A stretch of DNA of 8,856 bases from Anaerolineae bacterium. Lineage in GTDB: Bacteria > Chloroflexota > Anaerolineae > UBA1429. Shown here piece by piece: positions 1 through 5,904 of the stretch (position 1 is its first letter; the number at the start of each line of letters is the position of its first letter). A program made the translations under genes and the position numbers. The DNA lies in NCBI GenBank assembly GCA_007118555.1, contig SKRJ01000290.1, forward strand, positions 1-8,856, read 5' to 3'. The notes under the pieces are model-generated. The model was not told the DNA's origin. It worked only from the letters and a program-made list of their open reading frames with translations, and did not search any database.

Positions 1-78
1 AAGCAGGAGCTGAATGGCGACGGCGTGCGGGATGGACTGCCCGAGCTCGAGTCGCTCCAGCGTCTGCTGGCCAAGTAG
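1..78 (+). CDS. 3' end of an upstream protein-coding gene (partial)
   Basis: Frame 1 is open from the left edge and ends at TAG (76-78), giving 25 residues: KQELNGDGVRDG followed by LPELESLQRLLAK. Most codons end in G or C, as in the intact genes downstream, which supports real coding. The NGDGVRDG stretch superficially resembles a Ca-binding loop (D/N-x-D-G-x-x-D) of the dockerin or thrombospondin-3 type and is followed by a short amphipathic helix. This is too little to name a family. The gene lies on the same strand as the downstream sulfur cluster but is 292 bp away, with a hairpin between them, so it is probably a separate transcription unit. Confidence 0.5.
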   Translation, partial: KQELNGDGVRDGLPELESLQRLLAK

Positions 79-80
79 CA

Positions 81-99
81 GGCGCGGAATGGCCGCGCC
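81..99 (+). terminator. GC-rich hairpin after the upstream gene, possible terminator
   Basis: A perfect 7-bp inverted repeat, GGCGCGG (81-87) and CCGCGCC (93-99), has a 5-nt loop and starts 2 nt after the stop codon. A second small palindrome, GGCCAAGGCC (103-112), follows. There is no convincing U-tract; the only T-run nearby is TTT at 113-115. It may be a weak or factor-assisted terminator, or just a stable 3' end structure. Confidence 0.3.
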
Positions 100-284
100 C
101 ACGGCCAAGGCCTTTAGGACGTGGGCGCTCCCTCACTTGCTGTCCTTTTGACTAGACGATCCCGAGCGAGGGAGTCATTGCCGGCGAACGGATCCAACCG
201 CGCACTGCTGAGCGCGCGCCGCAGTTAGGATATTCGCACACGGGGCATCCCTCTTTTTCCTTGGATCGTTTCCGGGCGTGCTCC

Positions 285-313
285 TTGGTAACCGGGGTCT
301 TTTTACGTATACT
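285..313 (+). promoter_or_regulatory. Sigma70-like promoter for the sulfur cluster
   Basis: A -35-like TTGGTA (285-290, 4/6 match to consensus) is separated by exactly 17 nt from a -10-like TATACT (308-313, 5/6 match). Transcription would start near 320, giving a leader of about 50 nt before the GTG start at 371. The surrounding 230-320 stretch is visibly more A+T-rich than the genes. I see no clear palindromic operator of the ArsR (BigR/SqrR) or CsoR (CstR) type overlapping it. Position and spacing are seen directly; activity is inferred. Confidence 0.5.
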
Positions 314-339
314 CTAGCATAGCCGATCGCCAAGGAGTG

Positions 340-378
340 ATGGACCTGTGCAAGGAGGAATCTGCGCGCCGTGGATAG
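340..378 (+). other. Possible 12-codon leader ORF overlapping the permease start
   Basis: ATG at 340 opens a short frame, MDLCKEESARRG, that stops at TAG (376-378), just inside the permease gene whose GTG is at 371. AAGGAG (332-337) precedes it but leaves only 2 nt of spacing, which is poor for initiation. The element CAAGGAG occurs twice, at 331-337 and 351-357; the second copy is the Shine-Dalgarno of the permease. Translation of this mini-ORF would pass over the permease ribosome site, so it could couple or attenuate it. It may equally be a chance frame. Confidence 0.15.
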
Positions 379-2158
379 CCAGATGATCATCCTGCTGGGC
401 ATCCTGGGCGCTACCGTACTGGCCCTGGTACTGGATATGGTGCGGCTCGACATTGTGGCGTTGCTCTGCCTACTGGCCCTGGCCTGGACAGGCCTACTTA
501 CGCCTCAACAGGCGCTCTCGGGCTTTTCCAGCAACGCGGTAATGGCGATGGTCGCGGTAATGATCATGAGCGAGGGCGCGGCCCGCACCGGAATGATGGA
601 GCGAGTAGCGCGATGGGTTGCCGGCATGGCCCAGCACGACAAGCGCGGGCTGGTGGGGCTCTCCTCGCTGACGGTGGGCGTACTCTCGGGCCTGGTGCAG
701 AATGTGGGCGCGGCGGCGCTGTTTCTTCCCGCTCTGCTGGACATCTCGAGGCGCGAGCGGATCGCCGCCACCGAACTGATCATGCCGGTAGGATTTGCCG
801 CCATCCTGGGCGGCACCCTGACGATGATCGGCTCGGGGCCGTTGATCGTCAGCGGCGACCTGCTGCGCGAGGCTGGCTTGGTCCCCTATGGATTCCTTGA
901 CGTGACGCCGATCGGGTTGGCGCTTTTGCTTGGAGGAATCGCCTACTTTTATCTCTTTGGCAACCGGGTGCTGCCGCGCGGGGCCACAGAGGGAGGCCCA
1001 TCGCCGCAAAAGCGGCTCATCGACGCCTGGCGGCTGCCCTTTGTGCTGCATCATTATGTGATTTCGGACGAAAGCCGGCTCCACGGCAAGACGCCCGAAG
1101 ACGCCGGCCTGTGGGAGGAGTATCGCCTCAACGTGCTGGCGCTTTCCCACGACGGCGATCTCAGCTATGCGCCCTGGCGCGGAACGACCTTTGCGGCCGG
1201 TCAGGACCTGGTGCTGCTGGGCGTCGAGGAAGACATGCGGCGCTTTGCGGAGGCCTATCAGCTTGAGGCACGCGAGAAGCTGGGCGAGTTTCGCCATCTG
1301 GAGGATCCTGCGAGAGCCGGTTTTGCCGAGGTGATCATCCCGCCACGCTCCGAGATCGTGGGCAAGAGTATCCGCGAATATGCCTTGCGTAAGCGCTGGT
1401 CGGTCGAGCCACTGATCTATTTCGGCGATGGGGTCGAAGTGCGCGGCGACTTTTCTGACCGCAGGATAGAGCCAGGTGACCTATTTGTCGTGCATGGGTT
1501 GTGGCAGCATATCATGGCGATGCGCGAAAGCGCCGACTTTGTGGTCGTCACGTCGGTCGAGGCCGAGCCCAGGGAGACTTCCAAGGCCTGGCTGGCGGCG
1601 CTGTGCTTTGCGGGAGCCGTGGCGCTGGCGCTAGCCGGATTCGCGATCTCGCTGGCCTTTCTCAGCGGCGCGGTGGCGATGGTGCTGCTGGGCGTTCTCG
1701 ACATGGACCGGGCCTATCAGGCCATCGAGTGGAAGGTGGTGTTCTTGGTCGGTGGCCTGATCCCGCTGGGCATCGCCATGGAGGGCACCGGCACTGCCGC
1801 GTTTCTGGGCGAGACCGTCATGGCGGTGCTCCATGGGCACCATCCAGCGGTTGTAATGCTGGGCATCGCGGTGATGGCCACCTTGTTTTCGCTTTTCATG
1901 TCCAATGTGGCCTCGACGATCGTGCTCGCGCCGGTGGTGATCAACATGGCCGAGTTCGGCGGACTGGATCCCCGGCCAATGGTGCTGCTGACCGCGGTGT
2001 GCGCCGCCAACGCCTTTGTCTTGCCGACCCATCAGGTGAACGCCTTGCTGATGACGCCCGGCGGCTATGAGGTCCGCGACTATGTCCGGGCCGGCACCGG
2101 CATGACGGTGCTGTTCCTGCTTATCGTGATAGCGGGCTTTTACCTACTGTATGTCTAG
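371..2158 (+). CDS. SLC13/DASS-type anion permease with two internal RCK_C domains
   Basis: This 595-residue inner-membrane protein has the layout of bacterial SLC13 (ArsB/NhaD, DASS) permeases with an inserted TrkA_C/RCK_C pair. Residues 1-200 hold the first set of membrane helices with a re-entrant motif QNVGAAALFLP (110-120) and an IGSGPLIVSG loop (153-162). Residues about 215-395 are soluble and contain two RCK_C-like units, including IIPPRSEIVGKSIREYAL (322-339) and EPGDLFVVHG (367-376). Residues about 404-595 hold the second helix set with the matching SNV motif (511-513) and LPTHQVNALLMTPGGY (551-566). The paired QNV/SNV elements correspond to the SNT sodium/anion hairpins of VcINDY. 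The GTG start is chosen because AAGGAGGA (352-359) lies 11 nt upstream; ATG 383 is an alternative but lies 23 nt from that site. Substrate is not readable from sequence. The sulfur neighbours suggest sulfate, sulfite or a sulfonate (inference). Confidence 0.88.
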   Translation: MDSQMIILLGILGATVLALVLDMVRLDIVALLCLLALAWTGLLTPQQALSGFSSNAVMAMVAVMIMSEGAARTGMMERVARWVAGMAQHDKRGLVGLSSLTVGVLSGLVQNVGAAALFLPALLDISRRERIAATELIMPVGFAAILGGTLTMIGSGPLIVSGDLLREAGLVPYGFLDVTPIGLALLLGGIAYFYLFGNRVLPRGATEGGPSPQKRLIDAWRLPFVLHHYVISDESRLHGKTPEDAGLWEEYRLNVLALSHDGDLSYAPWRGTTFAAGQDLVLLGVEEDMRRFAEAYQLEAREKLGEFRHLEDPARAGFAEVIIPPRSEIVGKSIREYALRKRWSVEPLIYFGDGVEVRGDFSDRRIEPGDLFVVHGLWQHIMAMRESADFVVVTSVEAEPRETSKAWLAALCFAGAVALALAGFAISLAFLSGAVAMVLLGVLDMDRAYQAIEWKVVFLVGGLIPLGIAMEGTGTAAFLGETVMAVLHGHHPAVVMLGIAVMATLFSLFMSNVASTIVLAPVVINMAEFGGLDPRPMVLLTAVCAANAFVLPTHQVNALLMTPGGYEVRDYVRAGTGMTVLFLLIVIAGFYLLYV

Positions 2159-2212
2159 TCTGCGACAGCTGCGCTCCATTCACGGGAGGCAGTCACAAAC
2201 GAGGAGGATAGA

Positions 2213-3652
2213 ATGCTTCTGAAACACTACTTTACACAAAAGATCGCCCACAGCTCCTACATCCTGGGCGGCACCAAGACCTGCGCTGTTGTCGATCCGC
2301 GTCGTGACGTGGACCTCTACATCGACGAGGCGCGCGCGCTGGGCCTGGAGATCACTCACATCCTGGAGACCCACCTGCATGCCGATTTCATCTCTGGGCA
2401 CATGGACCTTGCCCGGCGCACCGGCGCCACAATCTACTGCCCGGCGTCCGCCAAGTGTGATTTCGAGCATGTGGCGCTGTCGGAAGGCGACGTGTTCGAG
2501 ATCGAGCATCTGCGGCTGGAGGTGCTTGAGACGCCCGGGCATACGCCGGAGCATATCAGCTATGTGGTCACCGACATGTCACGCGGCGAGGAGCCGGCCG
2601 CTCTTTTCTGCGGCGACACACTTTTCGTCGGCGACGTCGGGCGGCCCGATCTCTTTCCCGGCCGCGCTGAGGAGCTGGCCAACCAGCTCTACGACAGCCT
2701 GTACTCCAAGCTGCTGGAGCTTCCCGACCACACCGAAGTCTATCCTGCCCACGGCGCCGGCTCCCTCTGCGGACGGTCCATGTCCGCCAAATGGACCAGC
2801 ACCATTGGCTATGAGCGGCGCTACAATCCGGCGCTCCAGATCGACGATCGGGCCGCGTTTGTGGCCTCTCTGACGACGGAAATGCCCCCTGCGCCGGACC
2901 ATTTTAGCCGTTGCAGCGAGATCAACCGGCGCGGTCCGGCCCTGGTCGAGGACTTGCCGAGCCTGGAGGAGATGGCGCCGAACGCTTTTTGGCAGCGGGT
3001 GCAGCAGAACGACATCGATGTAGTCGACATCCGCGGGTATGATGCCTTTAGCGCCCAGCATATAGCTGGGGCATGGAACATCGGCCTGGCCGGCAATCTG
3101 CCGACCTTTGCAGGTTGGGTACTGCCACCCGACAAGCCGTTCCTGCTGGTAGCTGATGACCACGCCAGTGCCAAAGAGGCTGTAACCTGGATGCGCAGGG
3201 TGGGCGTCGACCAGATCTTGGGTGTCTTGGACGGCGGGATGAGCGGTTGGGCCGCCGAGGGGCTGCCTACCGAGAGCATCTCGATGGTGTCGGTGGAACA
3301 GCTACACGATCGCGTCACAGCCGCCATGGCGTTTGTGCTGCTGGATGTGCGGTCGCCGAGCGAGTTTGCTGATGGCCATATCCGGGGAGCGATCAACATC
3401 CCGGCGGCGGACCTGCGCACGCGCCACGGCGAGCTCAACCGTGACAAGAGCACGATGGTCATTTGCAGCACAGGCAACCGCTCGTCGATGGCCATCAGCA
3501 TTCTCAAGCAGCATGGCTTTTACGACGTGCACAATGTTGCTGGAGGCATGTCGGGCTATAGCGCTGCGGGCTACTCGAGGCGCTGCTCGGTATGCGAGAA
3601 TCCGCATGGCCCCACGACCCGTATCATTCTGCAGGCACAGAAACCGGCGTAA
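2213..3652 (+). CDS. CstB-like persulfide dioxygenase-rhodanese fusion
   Basis: This 479-residue, probably cytosolic enzyme has three domains. Residues 1-230 are an ETHE1-type metallo-beta-lactamase fold with HLHADF (54-59), GHTPEHISY (109-117), GDTLFVGDVGRPDL (134-147) and PAHGAG (178-183). H54, H110 and D135 correspond to the 2-His/1-Asp iron site of ETHE1, where persulfide is oxidised with O2 to sulfite. Residues 258-352 are a rhodanese fold without the catalytic cysteine (VADDHAS, 313-319). Residues 361-455 are a second rhodanese with active loop CSTGNRS (C418-S424), expected to combine sulfite with persulfide sulfur into thiosulfate. The PDO/pseudo-rhodanese/rhodanese order is that of Staphylococcus aureus CstB. 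The tail carries a CSVC pair (458-461). C186 in GAGSLCG is a candidate second persulfide-binding cysteine (inference). AGGAGG (2202-2207), 5 nt before the ATG, fixes the start. The gene lies 54 nt after the permease and 17 nt before the YeeE pair, consistent with one operon for sulfide detoxification. Confidence 0.92.
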   Translation: MLLKHYFTQKIAHSSYILGGTKTCAVVDPRRDVDLYIDEARALGLEITHILETHLHADFISGHMDLARRTGATIYCPASAKCDFEHVALSEGDVFEIEHLRLEVLETPGHTPEHISYVVTDMSRGEEPAALFCGDTLFVGDVGRPDLFPGRAEELANQLYDSLYSKLLELPDHTEVYPAHGAGSLCGRSMSAKWTSTIGYERRYNPALQIDDRAAFVASLTTEMPPAPDHFSRCSEINRRGPALVEDLPSLEEMAPNAFWQRVQQNDIDVVDIRGYDAFSAQHIAGAWNIGLAGNLPTFAGWVLPPDKPFLLVADDHASAKEAVTWMRRVGVDQILGVLDGGMSGWAAEGLPTESISMVSVEQLHDRVTAAMAFVLLDVRSPSEFADGHIRGAINIPAADLRTRHGELNRDKSTMVICSTGNRSSMAISILKQHGFYDVHNVAGGMSGYSAAGYSRRCSVCENPHGPTTRIILQAQKPA

Positions 3653-3669
3653 TAGCGAAGGAGGATCAG

Positions 3670-4185
3670 ATGGAGTGGCTTTATGCAACCCGCTGGTCTC
3701 CCTATGCCGCGGGCATCGGCATCGGGGTGCTCAGTTGGCTGACATTCCTAATCTCGCGGAAACCACTGGGTTGCTCGACAGCATTTGCGACGACCAGCGG
3801 CATGCTGCGCGCGATCATCCAGGGCGACAAGGTGGCACGCAATGCGTACTATGAGCGCATTGGCGTGCGCATCGACTGGCAGTGGATGCTGGTCCTGGGC
3901 GTGGCCATCGGCGCCTTTATCTCTGCCATCGCCTCGGGGGACTTTGAGCTGCTATGGGTGCCCTCGCGCTGGGTGGCCGCCTTTGGCAGTGCGCCCCTGC
4001 CGCGGCTGCTTGCTGCCATCGTGGGCGGCGTATTTATGGGCTTTGGCGCCCGCTGGGCTGACGGCTGCACCAGCGGCCATGGCATCAGCGGCACGCTGCA
4101 GCTCTCGGTCGCGAGCTGGGTTTCGGCGATCTGCTTTTTCCTGGGCGGCATCATCGCCGCATTCCTGATCTATGGCGTGGCGTAG
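3670..4185 (+). CDS. YeeE/YedE-family sulfur transporter, half protein 1 (PmpA-type)
   Basis: This 171-residue integral membrane protein has about four hydrophobic segments (near 13-29, 72-92, 110-126 and 148-170). It contains the family hallmark GCTSGHGISG (132-141, C133) and an earlier conserved-looking PLGCST (33-38, C35). These are features of the Sulf_transp (YeeE/YedE) family, whose full-length member TsuA imports thiosulfate using conserved cysteines. The protein is about half the size of full-length TsuA-type proteins and is followed directly by a second half, as in the PmpA/PmpB pairs of BigR-regulated loci. ATG 3670 is preferred because AAGGAGGA (3658-3665) lies 4 nt upstream. The frame is open back to 3592, but that start would overlap the upstream enzyme gene and add a non-membrane extension. 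Transport of thiosulfate made by the upstream enzyme is likely; direction and exact substrate are inferred. Confidence 0.88.
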   Translation: MEWLYATRWSPYAAGIGIGVLSWLTFLISRKPLGCSTAFATTSGMLRAIIQGDKVARNAYYERIGVRIDWQWMLVLGVAIGAFISAIASGDFELLWVPSRWVAAFGSAPLPRLLAAIVGGVFMGFGARWADGCTSGHGISGTLQLSVASWVSAICFFLGGIIAAFLIYGVA

Positions 4186-4196
4186 GGGAGATGGCG

Positions 4197-4763
4197 ATGC
4201 GTCAAGCGACAACAAGCAATAATGCGGGGCGGCGTTACGAACTCCTGTGGGGGCTCCTCTTTGGCCTGGCGTTTGGTTTCTTTCTGCAAAAGGGCGGAGT
4301 CACCAAGTACGACGTCATCCTCGGCCAGCTCTTGCTCGAGGACTTTACCGTGGTCAAGATCATGCTCACCGCGGTGGTGACCGGTATGCTCGGGATCTAT
4401 GCCATGCGCCAGGTCGGCTGGGTCGAGCTGAGCACCAAGCCAGGCTCGGTGGGCAAGAATGTCATCGGCGGGCTGCTGTTCGGGATTGGCTTTGCAGTGC
4501 TGGGCTACTGCCCGGGCACGCTGGCGGGCGCCATCGGCAACGGCTATCTGGACGCTCTGGTGGGCGGCTTGATCGGCATTCTGCTAGGCAGCGGCCTGTT
4601 TGCCGAGCTGTATCCCAAGCTGCGCGGCACCATCTTGCGCTGGGGCGACTTTGGCACTATCCGCCTGCCGGAGGTGCTCAAGGTCAATGATTGGGTGGTG
4701 GTCCTACCGGCTGCTGCACTCTTGGTGTTGCTGATGGTGTGGCTCGAGACGGCGGGGCTGTAG
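4197..4763 (+). CDS. YeeE/YedE-family sulfur transporter, half protein 2 (PmpB-type)
   Basis: This 188-residue membrane protein has about five hydrophobic segments (near 15-30, 52-68, 90-106, 115-138 and 166-184). It carries the second YeeE/YedE hallmark, GYCPGT (103-108, C105), and a sequence KGGVTKYDVILGQLLLEDF typical of this half. It probably assembles with half protein 1 into a pseudo-twofold sulfur-compound channel or transporter with the conserved cysteines along the path (family knowledge plus inference). GGGGAG (4185-4190) overlaps the preceding stop codon and sits 6 nt before ATG 4197, so that start is preferred. ATG 4191, adding two residues (MA), abuts the ribosome site without spacing. 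The 11-nt gap to the preceding gene implies co-transcription and probably coupled translation. This is the last gene of the cluster and is followed by a stem-loop. Confidence 0.87.
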   Translation: MRQATTSNNAGRRYELLWGLLFGLAFGFFLQKGGVTKYDVILGQLLLEDFTVVKIMLTAVVTGMLGIYAMRQVGWVELSTKPGSVGKNVIGGLLFGIGFAVLGYCPGTLAGAIGNGYLDALVGGLIGILLGSGLFAELYPKLRGTILRWGDFGTIRLPEVLKVNDWVVVLPAAALLVLLMVWLETAGL

Positions 4764-4784
4764 CATCAAGGCGTCGATGGTTGT

Positions 4785-4799
4785 GGGGCCGCCGGCCCC
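4785..4799 (+). terminator. Stem-loop after the sulfur cluster, probable terminator
   Basis: A perfect 6-bp G+C stem, GGGGCC (4785-4790) and GGCCCC (4794-4799), has a 3-nt loop and begins 21 nt after the last stop codon of the operon. It is followed by TTCAA, a poor U-tract, so intrinsic termination would be weak. Position at the end of the operon is the main argument. Confidence 0.4.
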
Positions 4800-5282
4800 T
4801 TCAACCGATGCATTACCAACGCTTGACGCTACACGACGCCATGGCGTGGCGCACGGTCATGGTCCGGACAACGTAGTGGACACGCCACCGAGTTCGACCA
4901 TGGGCATCCTATGCAAAAGCCAGTTGCCGACCAGTCTTTGGGTGATTTGCACAGCCCGGTGCGCTTGTTCTCTCGGCCTAGCTTGAAAGGGCCTCTGCGA
5001 ATCGCCAGCGTGCGGGCCTAAAACTGCAGATCTCTGCGGATTCCTGTTACAACTCCATGGCGGAGCACGCGCGATGCATCAAGGCAGTAGTGCAAGGGCT
5101 GCCTCTCGCCTCACATAACAAAGGGGCAGTGGCGGGCCAACGCTTTCCACAACGCCTCGGACTGGTCGCACAAGCAGTCGCCGACCTGCAGACAGGCTCT
5201 TCTGGGCGGCAGCGCGCCATGCTCCCTGACGGAGCCGTTTACCAGGAGGGCTGGGAGCAGGCCCAGATCGTGTGGGCCCCTA

Positions 5283-5300
5283 CCTCGCCCCAAGGCGAGG
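5283..5300. repeat. 7-bp perfect inverted repeat (hairpin)
   Basis: CCTCGCC (5283-5289) pairs perfectly with GGCGAGG (5294-5300) around the loop CCAA. No T-run flanks it on either strand, so it is not a clear terminator. It sits in the gene-free region between the sulfur cluster and the zinc-ribbon gene. A smaller hairpin, GAGGC (5477-5481) and GCCTC (5486-5490), lies further right, close to the end of the transposase relic. Confidence 0.4.
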
Positions 5301-5500
5301 CAGGGGGATTTGCGGGACACGGAGAGCGGCTTGTAGGTGATGGAAGCGCCGCGTCAAGCTGTAGGCTCCTCCATGCACGTTCTGGTTCTCTCAGGGCCTT
5401 TTGGAGCCCGATGAGCCGCTCTTTGCGTACTCATCCTCCGCAGCAACGTACGGCTCCTTGGGGCTTTTGTGCGGATGAGGCTCCTGCCTCGTGACGAGAC

Positions 5501-5847
5501 GCCCGTCAGCCTGCGTACCCATTGCTTCACACGCAACGCGATCTCCGAAAGCCGCGACTGGTCTGCCGAGCGCTCGCGTTTCAGAGAGAGATAGCTCCCC
5601 AACCCATGGTGCTTTTTGCCCCCTAGAAGCCTTTGCTCGATCTGACGTCGATCTCCCTGCGCTTCCGGGTACCAGGGGTGCTCTGGGAGTACGATGCACA
5701 CACTTTGATGGCAGCCTTCGTGCGAGTACGGTACTGGTTCAGGTGGATCTTCCTGACACAGTTATCCGACTCGCACAGGACTCTCGGCGCTATCGCGCCA
5801 TGGGATTGACGGAAAGGGTCTTGATGCATTATGCTTGCCTCAAGCAC
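5501..5847 (-). pseudogene. Degraded C-terminal fragment of an IS1182/IS5-type transposase
   Basis: Two minus-strand frames carry successive pieces of what looks like one transposase C-terminus. Frame one (5847 down to about 5719) includes CESDNC then QYRTRT (5775-5719), resembling the Cys-rich C-x-x-C/GRT segment that precedes the final catalytic region in IS1182-type transposases. A shift of frame between about 5720 and 5700 leads to DRRQIEQRLLGGKKHHGLG (5653-5597) and then EIALRVKQWVRRLTG (5545-5501). This matches the pattern of the last DDE glutamate region (RxxIExxFxxxKxxHGLxxARYRG ... IALNxKR). The usual ARYRG part is damaged and no N-terminal catalytic domain remains upstream, where the next intact gene begins. 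I found no terminal inverted repeats or target-site duplication. The family call rests on motif memory only. Confidence 0.42.
5806..5835 (+). promoter_or_regulatory. Candidate promoter for the zinc-ribbon/coiled-coil gene pair
   Basis: TTGACG (5806-5811, 5/6 match to the -35 consensus) is followed after 18 nt by TATGCT (5830-5835, 4/6 match to the -10), or after 17 nt by TTATGC. The predicted start near 5842 falls in a 6-bp inverted repeat, TGCTTG (5832-5837) and CAAGCA (5841-5846), which could be an operator or chance. The element lies inside the transposase relic on the opposite strand and about 70-100 bp before the GTG start at 5905. Confidence 0.35.
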
Positions 5848-5904
5848 ATGGGTCTGCAGGATATTTGACGTCCGGGTCTTTGGAGAGCAATCGGGAGGTC
5901 TATC

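Larger units (their letters stand above)
4764..5500. other. Intergenic stretch with no supportable intact gene
   Basis: No frame here combines a ribosome site, consistent codon bias and a recognisable protein. Short frames on both strands are interrupted and give low-complexity, Arg/Ser/Pro-rich translations typical of non-coding GC-rich DNA. Direct structure includes a 12-bp perfect palindrome ACGCCATGGCGT (4836-4847), an 8-bp palindrome GTCCGGAC (4862-4869) and two hairpins (5283-5300, 5477-5490). The minus strand between about 5320 and 5111 has an open frame of about 70 codons with an ordinary amino-acid mix, which could be more decayed coding DNA. I cannot assign it to a family. Confidence 0.5.

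Noticed and set aside
79..370. Riboswitch or ArsR/CsoR-type operator before the sulfur cluster
   Set aside because: I looked for a conserved aptamer-like core or a clear long palindrome around the promoter and saw none. Only a promoter, ribosome sites and a weak hairpin can be supported.
494..1297. Minus-strand open frame of 267 codons inside the SLC13 permease gene
   Set aside because: Its translation is low in hydrophobic order and rich in Arg, Gln and His, as expected from the complement of a membrane-protein gene. The + strand protein shows clear family motifs.
3592..3669. Upstream in-frame ATG extending the first YeeE half gene by 26 codons
   Set aside because: It would overlap the end of the rhodanese fusion gene by 61 nt, has no good ribosome site and adds a non-membrane leader, while ATG 3670 has AAGGAGGA at proper spacing.
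5057..5494. + strand open frame of 145 codons in the gap
   Set aside because: No ribosome site or family motif was seen, composition is Ala/Gly/Ser/Arg-rich with no clear third-position bias, and it covers hairpins. It is more likely chance or decayed DNA.
5491..5868. + strand open frame of 125 codons opposite the transposase relic
   Set aside because: It appears to be the complement of the degraded transposase sequence. The minus strand gives recognisable motif pieces, and the + frame does not.
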